A DNA stretch of 13,430 bases from Chromera velia (GCA_018398765.1 JAHBMJ010002522.1:1-13430), one strand, 5' to 3'; counted from the stretch's first letter, positions 1 to 7,962 are shown. The notes: generated by a model not told the origin, from the sequence alone. A program made the numbers and translations.

Positions 1-186
1 CCCCTGTTTCTCTTCCAGCCCTGCCCTTCGTTCCCCCCTGCCGTTCTGTTGTCCCCTGTTTCTCTTCCAGCCCTGCCCTTCGTTCCCCCCTGCCGTTCTG
101 TTGTCCCCTGTTTCTCTTCCAGCCCTGCCCTTCGTTCCCCTCTGCCGTTCTGTTGTCCCCTGTTTCTCTTCCAGCTCTGCCCCCCT
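1..186. repeat. 52-bp tandem repeat, pyrimidine-rich, each unit carrying a 3' splice-site-like motif
   Basis: Units begin at about 1, 53, 105 and 157, each opening with CCCCTGTTTCTCTTCCAG, so the period is 52 bp. The array runs in from outside the window and decays after about 186. Every unit contains a pyrimidine tract followed by CAG, which looks like an intron acceptor. A 52-bp period is not a multiple of three, so a coding repeat is unlikely. It most likely lies in an intron of the plus-strand gene that continues to 5019. Confidence 0.9.
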
Positions 187-257
187 GCTGTTCCGTCCTC
201 ACCTCTTGCCCCCCCTTCGCAGTTCCGTCCTGTCCTTACCTCTTGGGACCTCCGCAG

Positions 258-285
258 CTGATCACTGCCTCCCCCACTTCTTCTT
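258..285 (+). CDS. possible additional small exon upstream of the first confident exon
   Basis: An acceptor-like tract ending CCGCAG precedes 258, and GTGTCC could be the donor at 286. Read in phase 0 it gives LITASPTSS and ends in phase 1, which joins in frame to the exon at 349. The phase pattern (0 in, 1 out) is the same as in the three confident small exons of this gene, and the ending resembles their ASPSA or ASPA. It is short and the donor is weak, so this is tentative. Confidence 0.25.
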
Positions 286-348
286 GTGTCCCTCGAGCTG
301 GGTCTTTCTCCAAAGGCCAAATCATTTCTTCCCCTCTCCTCTATGCAG

Positions 349-555
349 GTGCCTGGGGGGATCTCGGGGGGACCTTTGTCCTGCCCAACCTGGGACACCT
401 GTCTGCAGCCCAACGAGAAGTGGTGGGTCACACGTGTCCGGCCTGTCGACGCGTTTCCTCCGTTGCTGGACTGACGTTTTTCCCCCTCTGCGTGCAGCCT
501 CTCGAGACTCCCATCGCCCCACGGGAAGTCGACCGGGACGCTTCTCCTTCTGCAC
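349..555 (+). CDS. exon-pair module 1 of the duplicated array
   Basis: The large exon (349-422) reads AWGDLGGTFVLPNLG and continues to SAAQREV. The small exon (498-555) reads PLETPIAPREVDRDASPSA. The intron between them is 75 bp. The pair enters and leaves in phase 1, so it can be duplicated without breaking the frame. The DNA at 397-416 matches 1512-1531 in module 2 at 18 of 20 bases. Similarity seems to continue past the donor into the intron, which supports duplication of genomic DNA rather than chance. Confidence 0.6.
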
Positions 556-3500
556 GTACGTCCCCGATGGATGTGTTTGTCGCTTTTCTTGTTTTCTGCC
601 TGGCCAGGCAGTTCTCTCCGTTCTCCTTTCCATCGGCTCGAGTTGAGGCTACAGTTCCCTTTCTTTCGGAGTGTCACCCTCCGAAAAAGAAGCGTCATCC
701 GGCTGTCACCACCATTTGAAGGTGAAAGCAGGGAATCGGTGACAGTGGTGACAGTTGTGACACCGGTTTCCAAAACTTTTCTTTTTTATACAGCCCCCCT
801 CTTTTTTTCTCTACATACTTTTCTAAAAAGGTGTCACTAGTGTCACAAGTGTCACCCGTGAGGTGCTTTCACCTTCTTGGGTTGGTGACACTTCGGTTCG
901 AAGACTGTCACCCGCGGTTGGAAGTGTCACCTCTCTCTCTTGCCTGTCTGTCTGGCCTCTTTATCAGGCTCGAGTCTTTGACTTCTTTCTTGTTTCTTTG
1001 GTTTTCCGTCTGCCTTCTCCAACGGTCTTGCGGTAGGAACCCTTCCTTCCTCCTCTTTCCGGGCCTCCCGCCGCGTTCCTTCTCCCCCCCTCCTTCTCCC
1101 CCCCCCTTCCTCCTTCTCCCTACCTAGTTCTCCTTCTCTTCCTACCCTCTCCCCCCCACCCGACCTTCTTGTCCTGTTGCGATCCGGCCTGGACTGTTCA
1201 TGCCCCCCCTTCTTCCGTTCTCTGTGGTCCTCTGTTCTGTTTGGTCCCTTTTCGCTTTTTCTCTCTCTGCCGACTAGTGCTTCTTTTACGTCCTCTTTCC
1301 TTTTCCCCACCCTTTTACCTGCCCTTCAGCGGTGCCCGCTTCTCGCACCTTCTCCTTGGGGGCAACGTGTGTTCTTTTTCTCCTTTCGAGTCCCTCGCTT
1401 CTTTCTCAGCTCGTGTCGACTTTGTCTGTGTTCTTGATGCAGGCCGATGGGAACGTCTTGGAGAGACCCTTCCCCTGCAGAACATGGGGCCGAAGGACGA
1501 CGTCTACCCCTACCTGTCTGCAACCCTACGACAAGAGGTGAGCCAGGCGTGCCAGGACCGCTTTTCTGTCCCGTCTTTTGTTCGCGTCTCTCTGCCCCCC
1601 CTTGCGTGTCTCTATCCTTTTGCCCGCCCCCTGGTTCACCTGCATGCAGCCTCCAGCCATTTCTGTCGCTCTCTTGGATGGCCACGCGAGTCCTGCAGGT
1701 GGGTCTGCACGCCAGCTGTCACGCCCTCCTACGGCTCTCCCTTTTTTGTTCTCCCTCCTTTCGCCCTCTCTGCCTGTCGTCTTGTCTGTCCGTCCGCCCT
1801 GTCTTGTTTTCCAGTTTTCGTGAGCTTGTGTACCCATGCCGCTTCCTCTGGTGTGCTGGCCGTCTCTTAACGCGTTTCTGCTCCAAACAGCTTTCCTTTC
1901 CCTCCTGGCTCTTCGCAGGTCCCTGCGGGCGTCTTGATAGAAGCCCCGTGGGGAGGAAGGTGGTGGAGCCGAGCCTGGGTGCAGCCCAAGAGCTTCTTCA
2001 AGCGGTGAGTAAAGCGTGCGTGCCCTGATGGTCTCAGGTTCTGTTGACTCGTTCCAAGCAAGACCTTCGCCACCGTCTGTGTGTGCAGGCTCTCCACACC
2101 TCCAGTGTGCTCGCAGACGAGCGGGACCCTGCTAGAGGCAGTTCGATTCCTCCCACAGGTGCGTCTGTCTACCTTTCGTTTGTGGTGTCTGGGCTGTCTG
2201 CTGACTTGTATGCACCGACTGATGCCCTTGTGTTGCTTGTCATGCTCTGCTGGCTGATCATCCGGCTTCGATCCTGCCAGTATGTGCAGAGATGCCTTCT
2301 GTCTCCCCGCAGAGTTTGTCTGCGGTCCTCTGCGGGGGCATTCTGGCCTTTGGCCCACTCGACCATCTGAATTTACCCTCTTTTGCGACGTGCAGCTTGG
2401 GCGGTTTCGAGCAAGACAAGGAATCGGCTTGCCCACATGTACAATGGGAACAGTTCGGGAGAGGGAGGGGAGTCAGATCTGGAAAAGGTGACGCGGAAAA
2501 TCGAACAGGTGGAGGCGGCGATGGGGGGGTCGACAGTTCAGGCAGAGGTGGGGATCTACGGAGGCAGGTCCCAGGCCTTTCTCGAGAGCGTGCTCCCAGA
2601 ATTGCTGAAGGAGAAGAACCGACTCGCTGGCGCTTCCTCGTCCGCTGGTCAGTCGTTCGCGCTTTTTCAACTAGGTAGCTACGTCCTTTTCTTTATCACT
2701 CCCCCGCATGTCTGCTTGGCTGGCCTAATCCACCGTCAAGCAGGCCTTCGTGCCCGGCTGTGTGTCTGCTCTTTTCGTGTGCCGTCCGTTAGGGCTTGTC
2801 GTGGCCGTCAGGGACGTACCTCGGTTCTCTGATTTTCTCCCGAATTGCGTGTGACTCGTCTGGCTCGACCTGCATGGCTTCCCCGACAGTCTGGCACGTG
2901 CGTCTTTTTTCTTTTCCGTCGCGACCTCCCCTGAACGAAAAATATTCCATCCTACATTCGGTGTCTCCATCTCTTTAAGTTGACATGCGCGTTCCGTGTG
3001 TGACTGGTTGGTCGGCTGTTCGGTGGTCGGTGCGTTGATGGAACCGTCAGACAGCGTGCGCGCGTGCCGTGAGAGAAGTGCGTGTGTGCCTGCCTGCGTC
3101 AAGAGGTCTGCTGTGGCTTTGCGTGGTCTGTCGAGCTTTGAGTGTCTGCGGGCCTTTCCCGGTTTCTCCAGCATACATTCGACGTCTCCAGATGAAAGTG
3201 CGCGAGTGCTCTGTGTGTGTGAGTGGCTGGCTGTGTGAGAAACCTGAGTCTGCGGGCTTCCCCCCCCCCTTTTTTTTCTCGTCGTCCGAACAAAAATTCT
3301 CCATCATACATTCGGCACCTCCATCTCTTTAAGTTGATGTGTGCGTGCCGTATGTGACTGTGGGTCGTGTGTGCGGTGGTCGGTACATGGATGGAATCGT
3401 TAGGCAGCGTGCATGCATGCCGTGAGAGAGTGCGTGTGTGCCTGAACGTCTCCGTGCGCGTGCATGCTGTGTGTGCGTGGCCGACGCGCGTCACCGTCAG

Positions 3501-5019
3501 CTAGGCAGGAGTGCGTGTTGATCGTCGTACTTCTCTTTGTAGACGTTTTTTTTTTTTTTGTCACGACCTTAGTTGCCCGAACAGAAATGTTCCATCATAC
3601 ATCCGGCATCTCTATTTCTTTCAATTGACGTGCGCGGGCTGTGTGTGATTGGTTGTTGAGCAAAACAAGAATCGAGAATACTTTTGACGTTGCCATGCCT
3701 TCTACGTTGCAAGACACCGCCTTTACGTCGTTACGGGCTGCTGCTGCGCATCAGGACTAACTTGTATTCTTTTTCGTCTCCGTACTGAATAAATGTTTCG
3801 TCAGCGTAGATCTGAGAGGTCGTCCTGCCTGAATGTGTTCTTTCCTTCTGACGTGGATATGTGTGCGTCTGTGCAAACAGGTGTTGCCGATCTGATGAGC
3901 CGCATGGAAGCGATTGAACGCGGCATGGAGGCGCTGTCAACCCGCGTTGAATCGCTCTCCAAGGAAATTACCGAGACTGCACAACGTCTCGGAGGCCAAT
4001 CATCAGCTCAAGCAGACGCAGGGAACAGCACACCAGTGGCAAGGTCGCTACCTGACTCTCAGTCTTCACACGGCGCGTCGAGGAGTCAGTATTCTAATGC
4101 CCCATCCCACAACGCTGAGCAAGGAGGTGAAGGACTGGAATCCGTCTTACGAAGGGAAGGGGTCTTTTCAGAAGGGTAAGGAATGGAAATGTGTGCATGT
4201 GTAGTCATTCTGCGCATTTTGGGGGGGGGGTGACCGCAAAGCTGTAGGCTCTTGGTCTGTCGTGCGGCGGGGGTTGCTGCCGCAACCGTCAGGACTTGTG
4301 CTCTGAGCACCGCTCTCTGGCCGTTCATCTCGCCATTCGCGCTTCTCGGGTTGGCATGCATGGTGTGTCGAGCTTTGAGTTTTTGCGGGCTTTCACCTTT
4401 TTTTATTCTTAGTATGTGTTGGTCGCCCCATAGTCTTGCCGTACGGTGGTGCATGGAGGGGTGGAGTGATTTATTGTGTCAGGGGGGTAGCGTGCGAGAC
4501 CGTACGACTGAGCATGAGTTGATGCGCGGGTGAGTTTTGCCTGCTGCGAGACAGGGGGTCTGGTCGTCCGTCTGTAGAATTCGCACAGTCTCAAGTTTTG
4601 AGCGTTTGCGGGTCCGTCGGGGCGGGGTTGTTTTTTTTGCATACTGGTTTGCTTGTTTATGCCCTGCATACGTGGTGGTTTTGTCTGTGCCGTCGTAGCC
4701 ATGGTGCAACCTCCCAAAGCACTGTGCGATGATCGACTTGGATCTTTTTGACCGTTGCGTGTTTTTTTCCTCTTTATGCACTGCAGGTCCTCTAAGACTT
4801 GATGCGACACGGCTCGAGACGATCACAAGGGCCCTTGTGGAAGCAGTGGCAGCTACTCTTCAGGCGCAGACCCCGGGTTCCAGACTATCTGAACAATTAC
4901 AACGCAGTCCGCCCGCGCACCGACCGTTCCCATCCTTAGTTTCTTCTCCCGAACATACGATTGCTTCTCCAGCTGACTCTACAGCTCCAGCAACAGAGGG
5001 CGGTTTGCCTCCGAGCTAG
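349..5019 (+). CDS. multi-exon gene with duplicated exon pairs and a coiled-coil C-terminus, 5' partial
   Basis: I do not recognise this protein. Nine exons join in one frame: 349-422, 498-555, 1443-1537, 1650-1698, 1919-2004, 2089-2158, 2396-2647, 3881-4126 and 4787-5019, ending at TAG. They give about 386 residues, and the start codon lies upstream of the window or in an exon I could not find. Donors are GTGGGT, GTACGT, GTGAGC, GTGGGT, GTGAGT, GTGCGT, GTCAGT and GTGAAG; acceptors are all pyrimidine tracts ending in AG. Phases alternate 1/0/1/0/1/0/1 through the array and stay in phase 1 for the last exons, and no in-frame stop occurs at any junction. The N-terminal half is three diverged copies of a module of about 45 residues. 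The C-terminal half has heptad-like helices and Ser/Pro/Gln-rich stretches. There is no signal peptide or membrane segment in the part seen. Function is unknown; a scaffold or oligomerising role would be speculation. Confidence 0.65.
664..930. repeat. intronic foldback built from TGTCAC/GTGACA hexamers
   Basis: Seven TGTCAC sites (672, 704, 832, 841, 850, 906, 925) and four GTGACA sites (739, 748, 757, 885) lie within about 260 bp. Two triplets have exact 9-bp spacing and opposite orientation. A perfect 12-bp stem (718-729 with 865-876) encloses them, and the triplets pair inside it (about 737-764 with 831-857). Smaller hairpins sit at 664-686 (TTCGGAG with CTCCGAA) and 891-903 (CTTCG with CGAAG). 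The whole lies in the intron between 555 and 1443. Confidence 0.8.
1030..1170. repeat. nearly pure pyrimidine tract in the 887-bp intron
   Basis: About 140 bp is almost entirely C and T on the plus strand, with runs of up to nine C around 1085-1110 and again near 1151. It fits the pyrimidine bias of introns on this strand and could adopt triplex (H-DNA) structure. The long purine-strand ORF opposite it is a product of this composition. Confidence 0.8.
1443..1698 (+). CDS. exon-pair module 2 of the duplicated array
   Basis: The large exon (1443-1537) reads RWERLGETLPLQNMG and continues through DDVYPYLSATLRQE. The small exon (1650-1698) reads PPAISVALLDGHASPA. It is the longest copy, with an insertion of about 8 residues around PKDDVYPY relative to module 1. 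Phase pattern and exon order are the same as in modules 1 and 3. The intron separating it from module 1 is 887 bp and holds the TGTCAC foldback and a pyrimidine tract. Confidence 0.6.
1919..2158 (+). CDS. exon-pair module 3 of the duplicated array
   Basis: The large exon (1919-2004) reads GRLDRSPVGRKVVEPSLG and ends AAQELLQA. The small exon (2089-2158) reads ALHTSSVLADERDPARGSS, ending IPPT. It is the most diverged copy but keeps the 1-0 and 0-1 phases, the LG-x-AAQ segment shared with module 1 (SAAQREV) and a Ser/Pro-rich end to the small exon. The intron start GTGAGTAAAGCGTGCGTGCC resembles that of module 2. Confidence 0.55.
2396..2647 (+). CDS. exon encoding the first helical segment
   Basis: This 252-bp exon, phase 1 at both ends, follows the module array. 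It encodes a basic start (SSKTRNRLAHMYNG), a Gly/Ser linker, a charged helix (DLEKVTRKIEQVEAAMGG), then FLESVLPELLKEKNRLAG and a Ser-rich end. The two helices have spaced hydrophobics and dense Lys/Glu, as in short coiled coils. It is separated from the next exon by a 1233-bp repeat-rich intron. Confidence 0.6.
2905..3660. repeat. imperfect repeats filling the 1233-bp intron
   Basis: A core of the type CCATCATACATTCGG followed by CTCCATCTCTTTAAGTTGA recurs at about 2947, 3301 and 3592, with a partial copy at 3168. Copies 1 and 2 extend about 190 bp, sharing GGTGGTCGGT, a TGATGGAA-type block and GTGCCGTGAGAG. Full copies are preceded by a T/C homopolymer tract and a GAAC(A/G)AAA-type stretch. 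No exon was seen inside. Confidence 0.75.
3881..4126 (+). CDS. exon encoding the main coiled coil and a Ser/Gln-rich linker
   Basis: The acceptor is GTGCAAACAG at 3871-3880. The exon reads VADLMSRMEAIERGMEAL, then STRVESLSKEITETAQRLGG, with Leu/Met/Ile at a and d spacing for roughly five heptads. A Ser/Gln/Ala-rich tail follows and is probably disordered. The donor GTGAAG at 4127 (phase 1) fits the next exon. If this intron is retained, the frame runs 17 more residues to a TAA at 4177-4179; a better-looking donor GTAAGG at 4176 would put the next exon out of frame. Confidence 0.65.
4360..4625. repeat. related repeat fragments in the last intron
   Basis: TGTCGAGCTTTGAGTTTTTG with CGGGC at about 4366 closely matches TGTCGAGCTTTGAGTGTCTG with CGGGC at about 3128 in the preceding intron. 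A weaker copy, TCAAGTTTTGAGCGTTTG, lies near 4589. The remainder of this 660-bp intron (4127-4786) is GT-rich with a G10 run near 4221 and shows no exon. Confidence 0.6.
4787..5019 (+). CDS. terminal exon, amphipathic helix plus Pro/Ser-rich tail
   Basis: The acceptor is TTTATGCACTGCAG. The exon opens GPLRLDATRLETITRALVEA and continues as an Ala/Leu/Gln helix, then a Pro/Ser/Thr-rich tail ending GGLPPS and TAG at 5017-5019. Only the phase-1 reading is open; the phase-2 reading hits TGA within six codons. A dense foldback element begins about 17 bp after the stop and may lie in the 3' UTR. Confidence 0.65.
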
Positions 5020-5035
5020 CAGGCAGCGTCTTTAA

Positions 5036-5200
5036 TTTATAGAAATCTCACCGGATTTCTATGCATTTCTATAAACATATAGAAATCGATAGAAATCAAT
5101 GGAAATGAGGCCTTGATTTCTATTGGATTTCTATAAGATTTCTATCGATTTCTATGTATTTATAGAAATGTATAGAAATCCGGTGAAATTTCTATAATTA
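5036..5200. repeat. TTTCTAT/ATAGAAA foldback centred on GGCC
   Basis: The arms 5036-5110 and 5111-5200 are imperfect reverse complements around GGCC at 5109-5112. The outermost parts match well: ATTTATAGAAATCTCACCGG against CCGGTGAAATTTCTATAAT. The right arm has an extra unit of about 11 bp. It begins just after the stop codon of the plus-strand gene, so it may be transcribed as a long hairpin. It could be a MITE-like or foldback insertion, but I see no target-site duplication. Confidence 0.8.
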
Positions 5201-5313
5201 TAGAAATTTAGGCCTGATTTCTATATTGAGATTTCTATGACATTTCTATGAGATTTCTATTGATTTCTAGATTGATTTCTATCTGATTTCTATTGGATTT
5301 CTATGACATTTCG
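5201..5313. repeat. 10-14 bp tandem array of GATTTCTAT units
   Basis: Continuing from the foldback, at least eight GATTTCTAT-like units lie in one orientation, ending ACATTTCGTATG. Spacing is about 10-14 bp. GGCC followed by T or TT and GATTTCTAT occurs at both 5109 and 5211, so part of the foldback is directly repeated here. Confidence 0.8.
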
Positions 5314-5319
5314 TATGCC

Positions 5320-5347
5320 GGGGGCGAGTCGGATGCTTTTTGCCCCC
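5320..5347. other. small GC hairpin GGGGGC/GCCCCC
   Basis: GGGGGC at 5320-5325 can pair with GCCCCC at 5342-5347 across a 16-nt loop, at the boundary between the TTTCTAT array and AT-rich spacer. No role is evident. Confidence 0.4.
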
Positions 5348-6361
5348 CTAAAGCGGCGCATTTCCGCAAAAAACTCGTTCTCATAATTGGTAAGGAGTTA
5401 GAAGCTGAAACTTTGTGTAAAAAGACGTTGAAATGATAGAAAAGGAACTGTGGAACAGATTTTTTATATTATTTTTAGAAACATAGGCTGCCACACAAAT
5501 TTTATGAGTTTTGGGCCATTTTTTAATGGTGTTCCCGGCTAGCGTTTGGACAGATCTCAACTTTAGCTAGTGTCTGCGTCTGTCTAGGCGTCTGTGTAGT
5601 CTATTCAACGTATAGGATAAGAGCCTGTCCCAGAGCCGTACGGTACTCATACCTACCGGTCAGACCTCCTGATCAGAGTCTTTCAGTAGCAAGCTCAATC
5701 AAACCAGCCTCTTGTGTATTGATCTGTATTGTAATATATGCAAGCTTTACATTCAATGCGTCTCTCTGTATTGCAATATGCATGCGCGACGGAGATCCGT
5801 TGGGGGACATCTTTCCGGTTCTGTATTAATTCAGCCAGTTCGCTCGGCGTGCACGCAGAAGATGAGTCCTGCCTAACTCGGCTTCTCTGGCGTACCAAAT
5901 ATACACAACGCGCTGCAACACACGCTCGCTCTGCTCGCATGTTTCCTTCTGCTTACAACTGTGATATACTCTTAAAGACTTCCTATATTTTTCTCTCTCT
6001 GCACACAGGACGATCCGTAACAGTAGAGAAAACGATCGATCCAGACAAATCTGATAGGAAAAAGACTCAACTGGAGTGCTTGGCTCCTTTATCTTGTGAT
6101 CATAAGCATAGATGAGTCGGAAGGGCGTCTATGCACCTAACACATAGTGATAGTGATAGTGACTTGCAGGGTATAGTGGCATTCAAAATTATATGCATGA
6201 ATGTACAAATTTTTATATTATTCCTAGTTAGGTTCCTAATATTATTAATTCACTACATTAATCATCAGCTAGTGGACTACAGTGGACTCATCACATATAC
6301 TATACACAGTTATATATATATATAGTCTGCAGTAATTTAAATAACCAAAAGTATATTTTGT
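5348..6361. other. AT-rich spacer with no supported gene
   Basis: I see no convincing exon. The longest plus-strand frame (5738-6115) looks random: rich in Cys, Arg and Ser with no conserved pattern. Small features are a short direct repeat (CTGTATTG then C or T then AATAT at about 5725 and 5768), an AGTGAT triplet repeat near 6145-6163, and a short TA microsatellite near 6312-6323 just before the LTR. Confidence 0.5.
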
Positions 6362-6662
6362 TGTGTGCCACGGAGGCCTGTCGGTGGGCCCACAATGGGG
6401 TAGAAGCAGCGTGACCGCCGGTACCGCGCCGCGGCTATGGTATGTCCGCCTTTTGGATGCGCGTACGGCTGGGGGCCACGGCATTTACCCCACCAGTCCT
6501 ACACAGATTGAAATCTCATACGATTGCAGTCAGCTTCATCCTTGCCTGATGAGAGGATTAGAAGAGAATATCTAGATTGACAGACTCACGTGACCGAGAT
6601 CTATAGACCTTCTGTATGAGACTGGACGGCCTCCTCCTAGGCACTAGTCTATATACATATCA
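6362..6662 (+). repeat. left (5') LTR, 301 bp
   Basis: Starts TGTGTGCCACGG and ends ATATACATATCA, with TG and CA termini. It aligns without gaps to 9022-9322, with about 25 differences by eye, nearly all transitions. The GC-rich first half (GACCGCCGGTACCGCGCCGC) contrasts with the AT-rich flank. Confidence 0.88.
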
Positions 6663-6680
6663 TGGTAGCAGAGCTGGTTC
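6663..6680 (+). other. primer-binding site for initiator tRNA-Met
   Basis: TGGTAGCAGAG begins at the base after the LTR and is complementary to the CTCTGCTACCA 3' end typical of eukaryotic initiator tRNA-Met, over 11 bases. This is the usual primer for many LTR retrotransposons, and it confirms the orientation and the exact left LTR boundary. Confidence 0.8.
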
Positions 6681-7032
6681 AATAGATCCAAGAAATAGCA
6701 GTTGTCCCTTGCTCTCCGTCTCCTCTCTGTGAGAACACACCTGGGGTCTTTGCACGTATTTGCTGTATAGTAGGTCCCCTCATTTTCTTAGGATCTGAGT
6801 TGATACACTGACGTGCATCTCTTGCAGAACTCCGAGAATTTTCTTTTTTGTCTAAACATCTCTTCTAGAGTTCATAAGCACGGTCACGGTGAGATTTTCC
6901 TTCGTTCACTAGCCCATTTTTCCCCTTTGATTGCTTTGGGATGGCCGCCTTGGGCCCTTGTCCGGTGACGTCACCGCCGAGGTGATCAAGCTTCGAGACG
7001 TTTGTTCTGCTGCCCTTTTAAGGACACGGGCT

Positions 7033-7962
7033 ATGCAGACGCACGAAGATCAATTTGCAGATGTGGCGACCACTGCGCTATCGTTTTTTTCTTCTCTTTT
7101 GGGGACCCGTCTTGTCTCCCCAAGTGTGCCTGTATCGAGTGCCCCAGGTCGACGCAGAACCGCACGTGGGACTCGAGGTTCACGAGGGCGTAAATCAAAG
7201 AAAGAGCAGAAGCAGCCACTAGCACCTAGGAGCTTTGGATCCAACCAGATTATGAAGAGTGCAGCAGCCGTTTCTTTTGAAATTCCTCCAAAGAAGTCCG
7301 TCTCCTGGCCTCCCAAAGAGAAATTGCAAACCGTTTTTTCTTTTGGAGTCAAAAAACATCCCATAACTTCATCTTCATGTTCTTCTTCATTTCTATACCG
7401 ACAAAGACAGCATAACCAAAGAACCTTCACCTCAGTTTCTTCCCTCCCGTCCGTCGATGAGCAACCTCCCGAGCCATACATTTCTAATTCCGTTGATGAA
7501 GTGTGTCCCCAAGCGATAGGGCGTGCTGTCAGTACGAGCGCTAAGGATCGGTCCTCTCATTTCCCTGCCAATCCCTGCCTTCCTGTCTCTCCCACTACAC
7601 ACCCATCCACACTAGCATCCACACTCATGCCAGTGCCCAACAACGACCAACACGGTGCGACTCTCACCACTATTCCTTCTAAGTCAAACATTCCTTCAGT
7701 AACCAGGCGTGAGCACCATCTCACGAGCGCTAAGGAAACAGTGTCCACATCTTCTGACGTAGGGGCTATCGAGAGTTCCTCTCGGCATGCAAGCGCAGAA
7801 ACACATTCTCCAGATCCCGTCTCCAACGATGCTACTGTGGAAGATAAGCCTTTCAGTCCGCGGCCCATCTACTCTGGAAAAATTGGTAAGGGCTCTTCAG
7901 CTCGGGAATATTTAGTATTGAAGACTAGAGAAAATCAGCCTTCGATGGGTCATATCTTTTGA
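7033..7962 (+). CDS. internal ORF of the LTR element, basic, Ser/Thr-rich, with a PP1-docking-like motif
   Basis: The frame is open from 6931, but the first ATG is at 7033. An upstream exon is possible because the open part before it (EVIKLRDVCSAALLRTRA) also looks coding. A basic tract (GRRRTARGTRGSRGRKSKK, near 7153-7206) could bind nucleic acid or act as a nuclear signal. At 7294-7308 KSVSW, followed by PP and then KL..VFSF, fits the RVxF-type docking motif for protein phosphatase 1. Its layout is like the TVTWP...KL segment of PNUTS. The rest is Ser/Thr/Pro-rich and probably disordered. A donor, G|GTAAGG at 7885/7886, suggests the true coding path leaves this frame before the TGA at 7960. 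The product is not a recognised Gag or Pol. Confidence 0.5.
   Translation: MQTHEDQFADVATTALSFFSSLLGTRLVSPSVPVSSAPGRRRTARGTRGSRGRKSKKEQKQPLAPRSFGSNQIMKSAAAVSFEIPPKKSVSWPPKEKLQTVFSFGVKKHPITSSSCSSSFLYRQRQHNQRTFTSVSSLPSVDEQPPEPYISNSVDEVCPQAIGRAVSTSAKDRSSHFPANPCLPVSPTTHPSTLASTLMPVPNNDQHGATLTTIPSKSNIPSVTRREHHLTSAKETVSTSSDVGAIESSSRHASAETHSPDPVSNDATVEDKPFSPRPIYSGKIGKGSSAREYLVLKTRENQPSMGHIF

Noticed and set aside
927-1310. Minus-strand 127-codon Arg/Glu/Gly-rich ORF
   Set aside because: It is the complement of a polypyrimidine intron tract; the composition alone keeps it open.
101-2028. Long overlapping plus- and minus-strand ORFs over the first 2 kb
   Set aside because: They follow pyrimidine-rich composition with few stops and run through clear splice donors and acceptors. 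The phase-consistent exon model explains the coding signal better.
2725-3494. Minus-strand Thr/His/Arg-rich ORFs
   Set aside because: They lie opposite the intronic repeats and repeat similar peptides only because the DNA repeats. No splice or start context supports them.
5738-6115. Plus-strand 125-codon ORF
   Set aside because: Random-looking composition, no recognised motif, surrounded by AT-rich spacer. An acceptor-like CTCTGCACACAG near 6008 has no partner I could match.
6663-6700. tRNA-like sequence with a GGTTCAAT box after the left LTR
   Set aside because: No acceptor stem, anticodon arm or A box can be built. The start is better explained as the primer-binding site.
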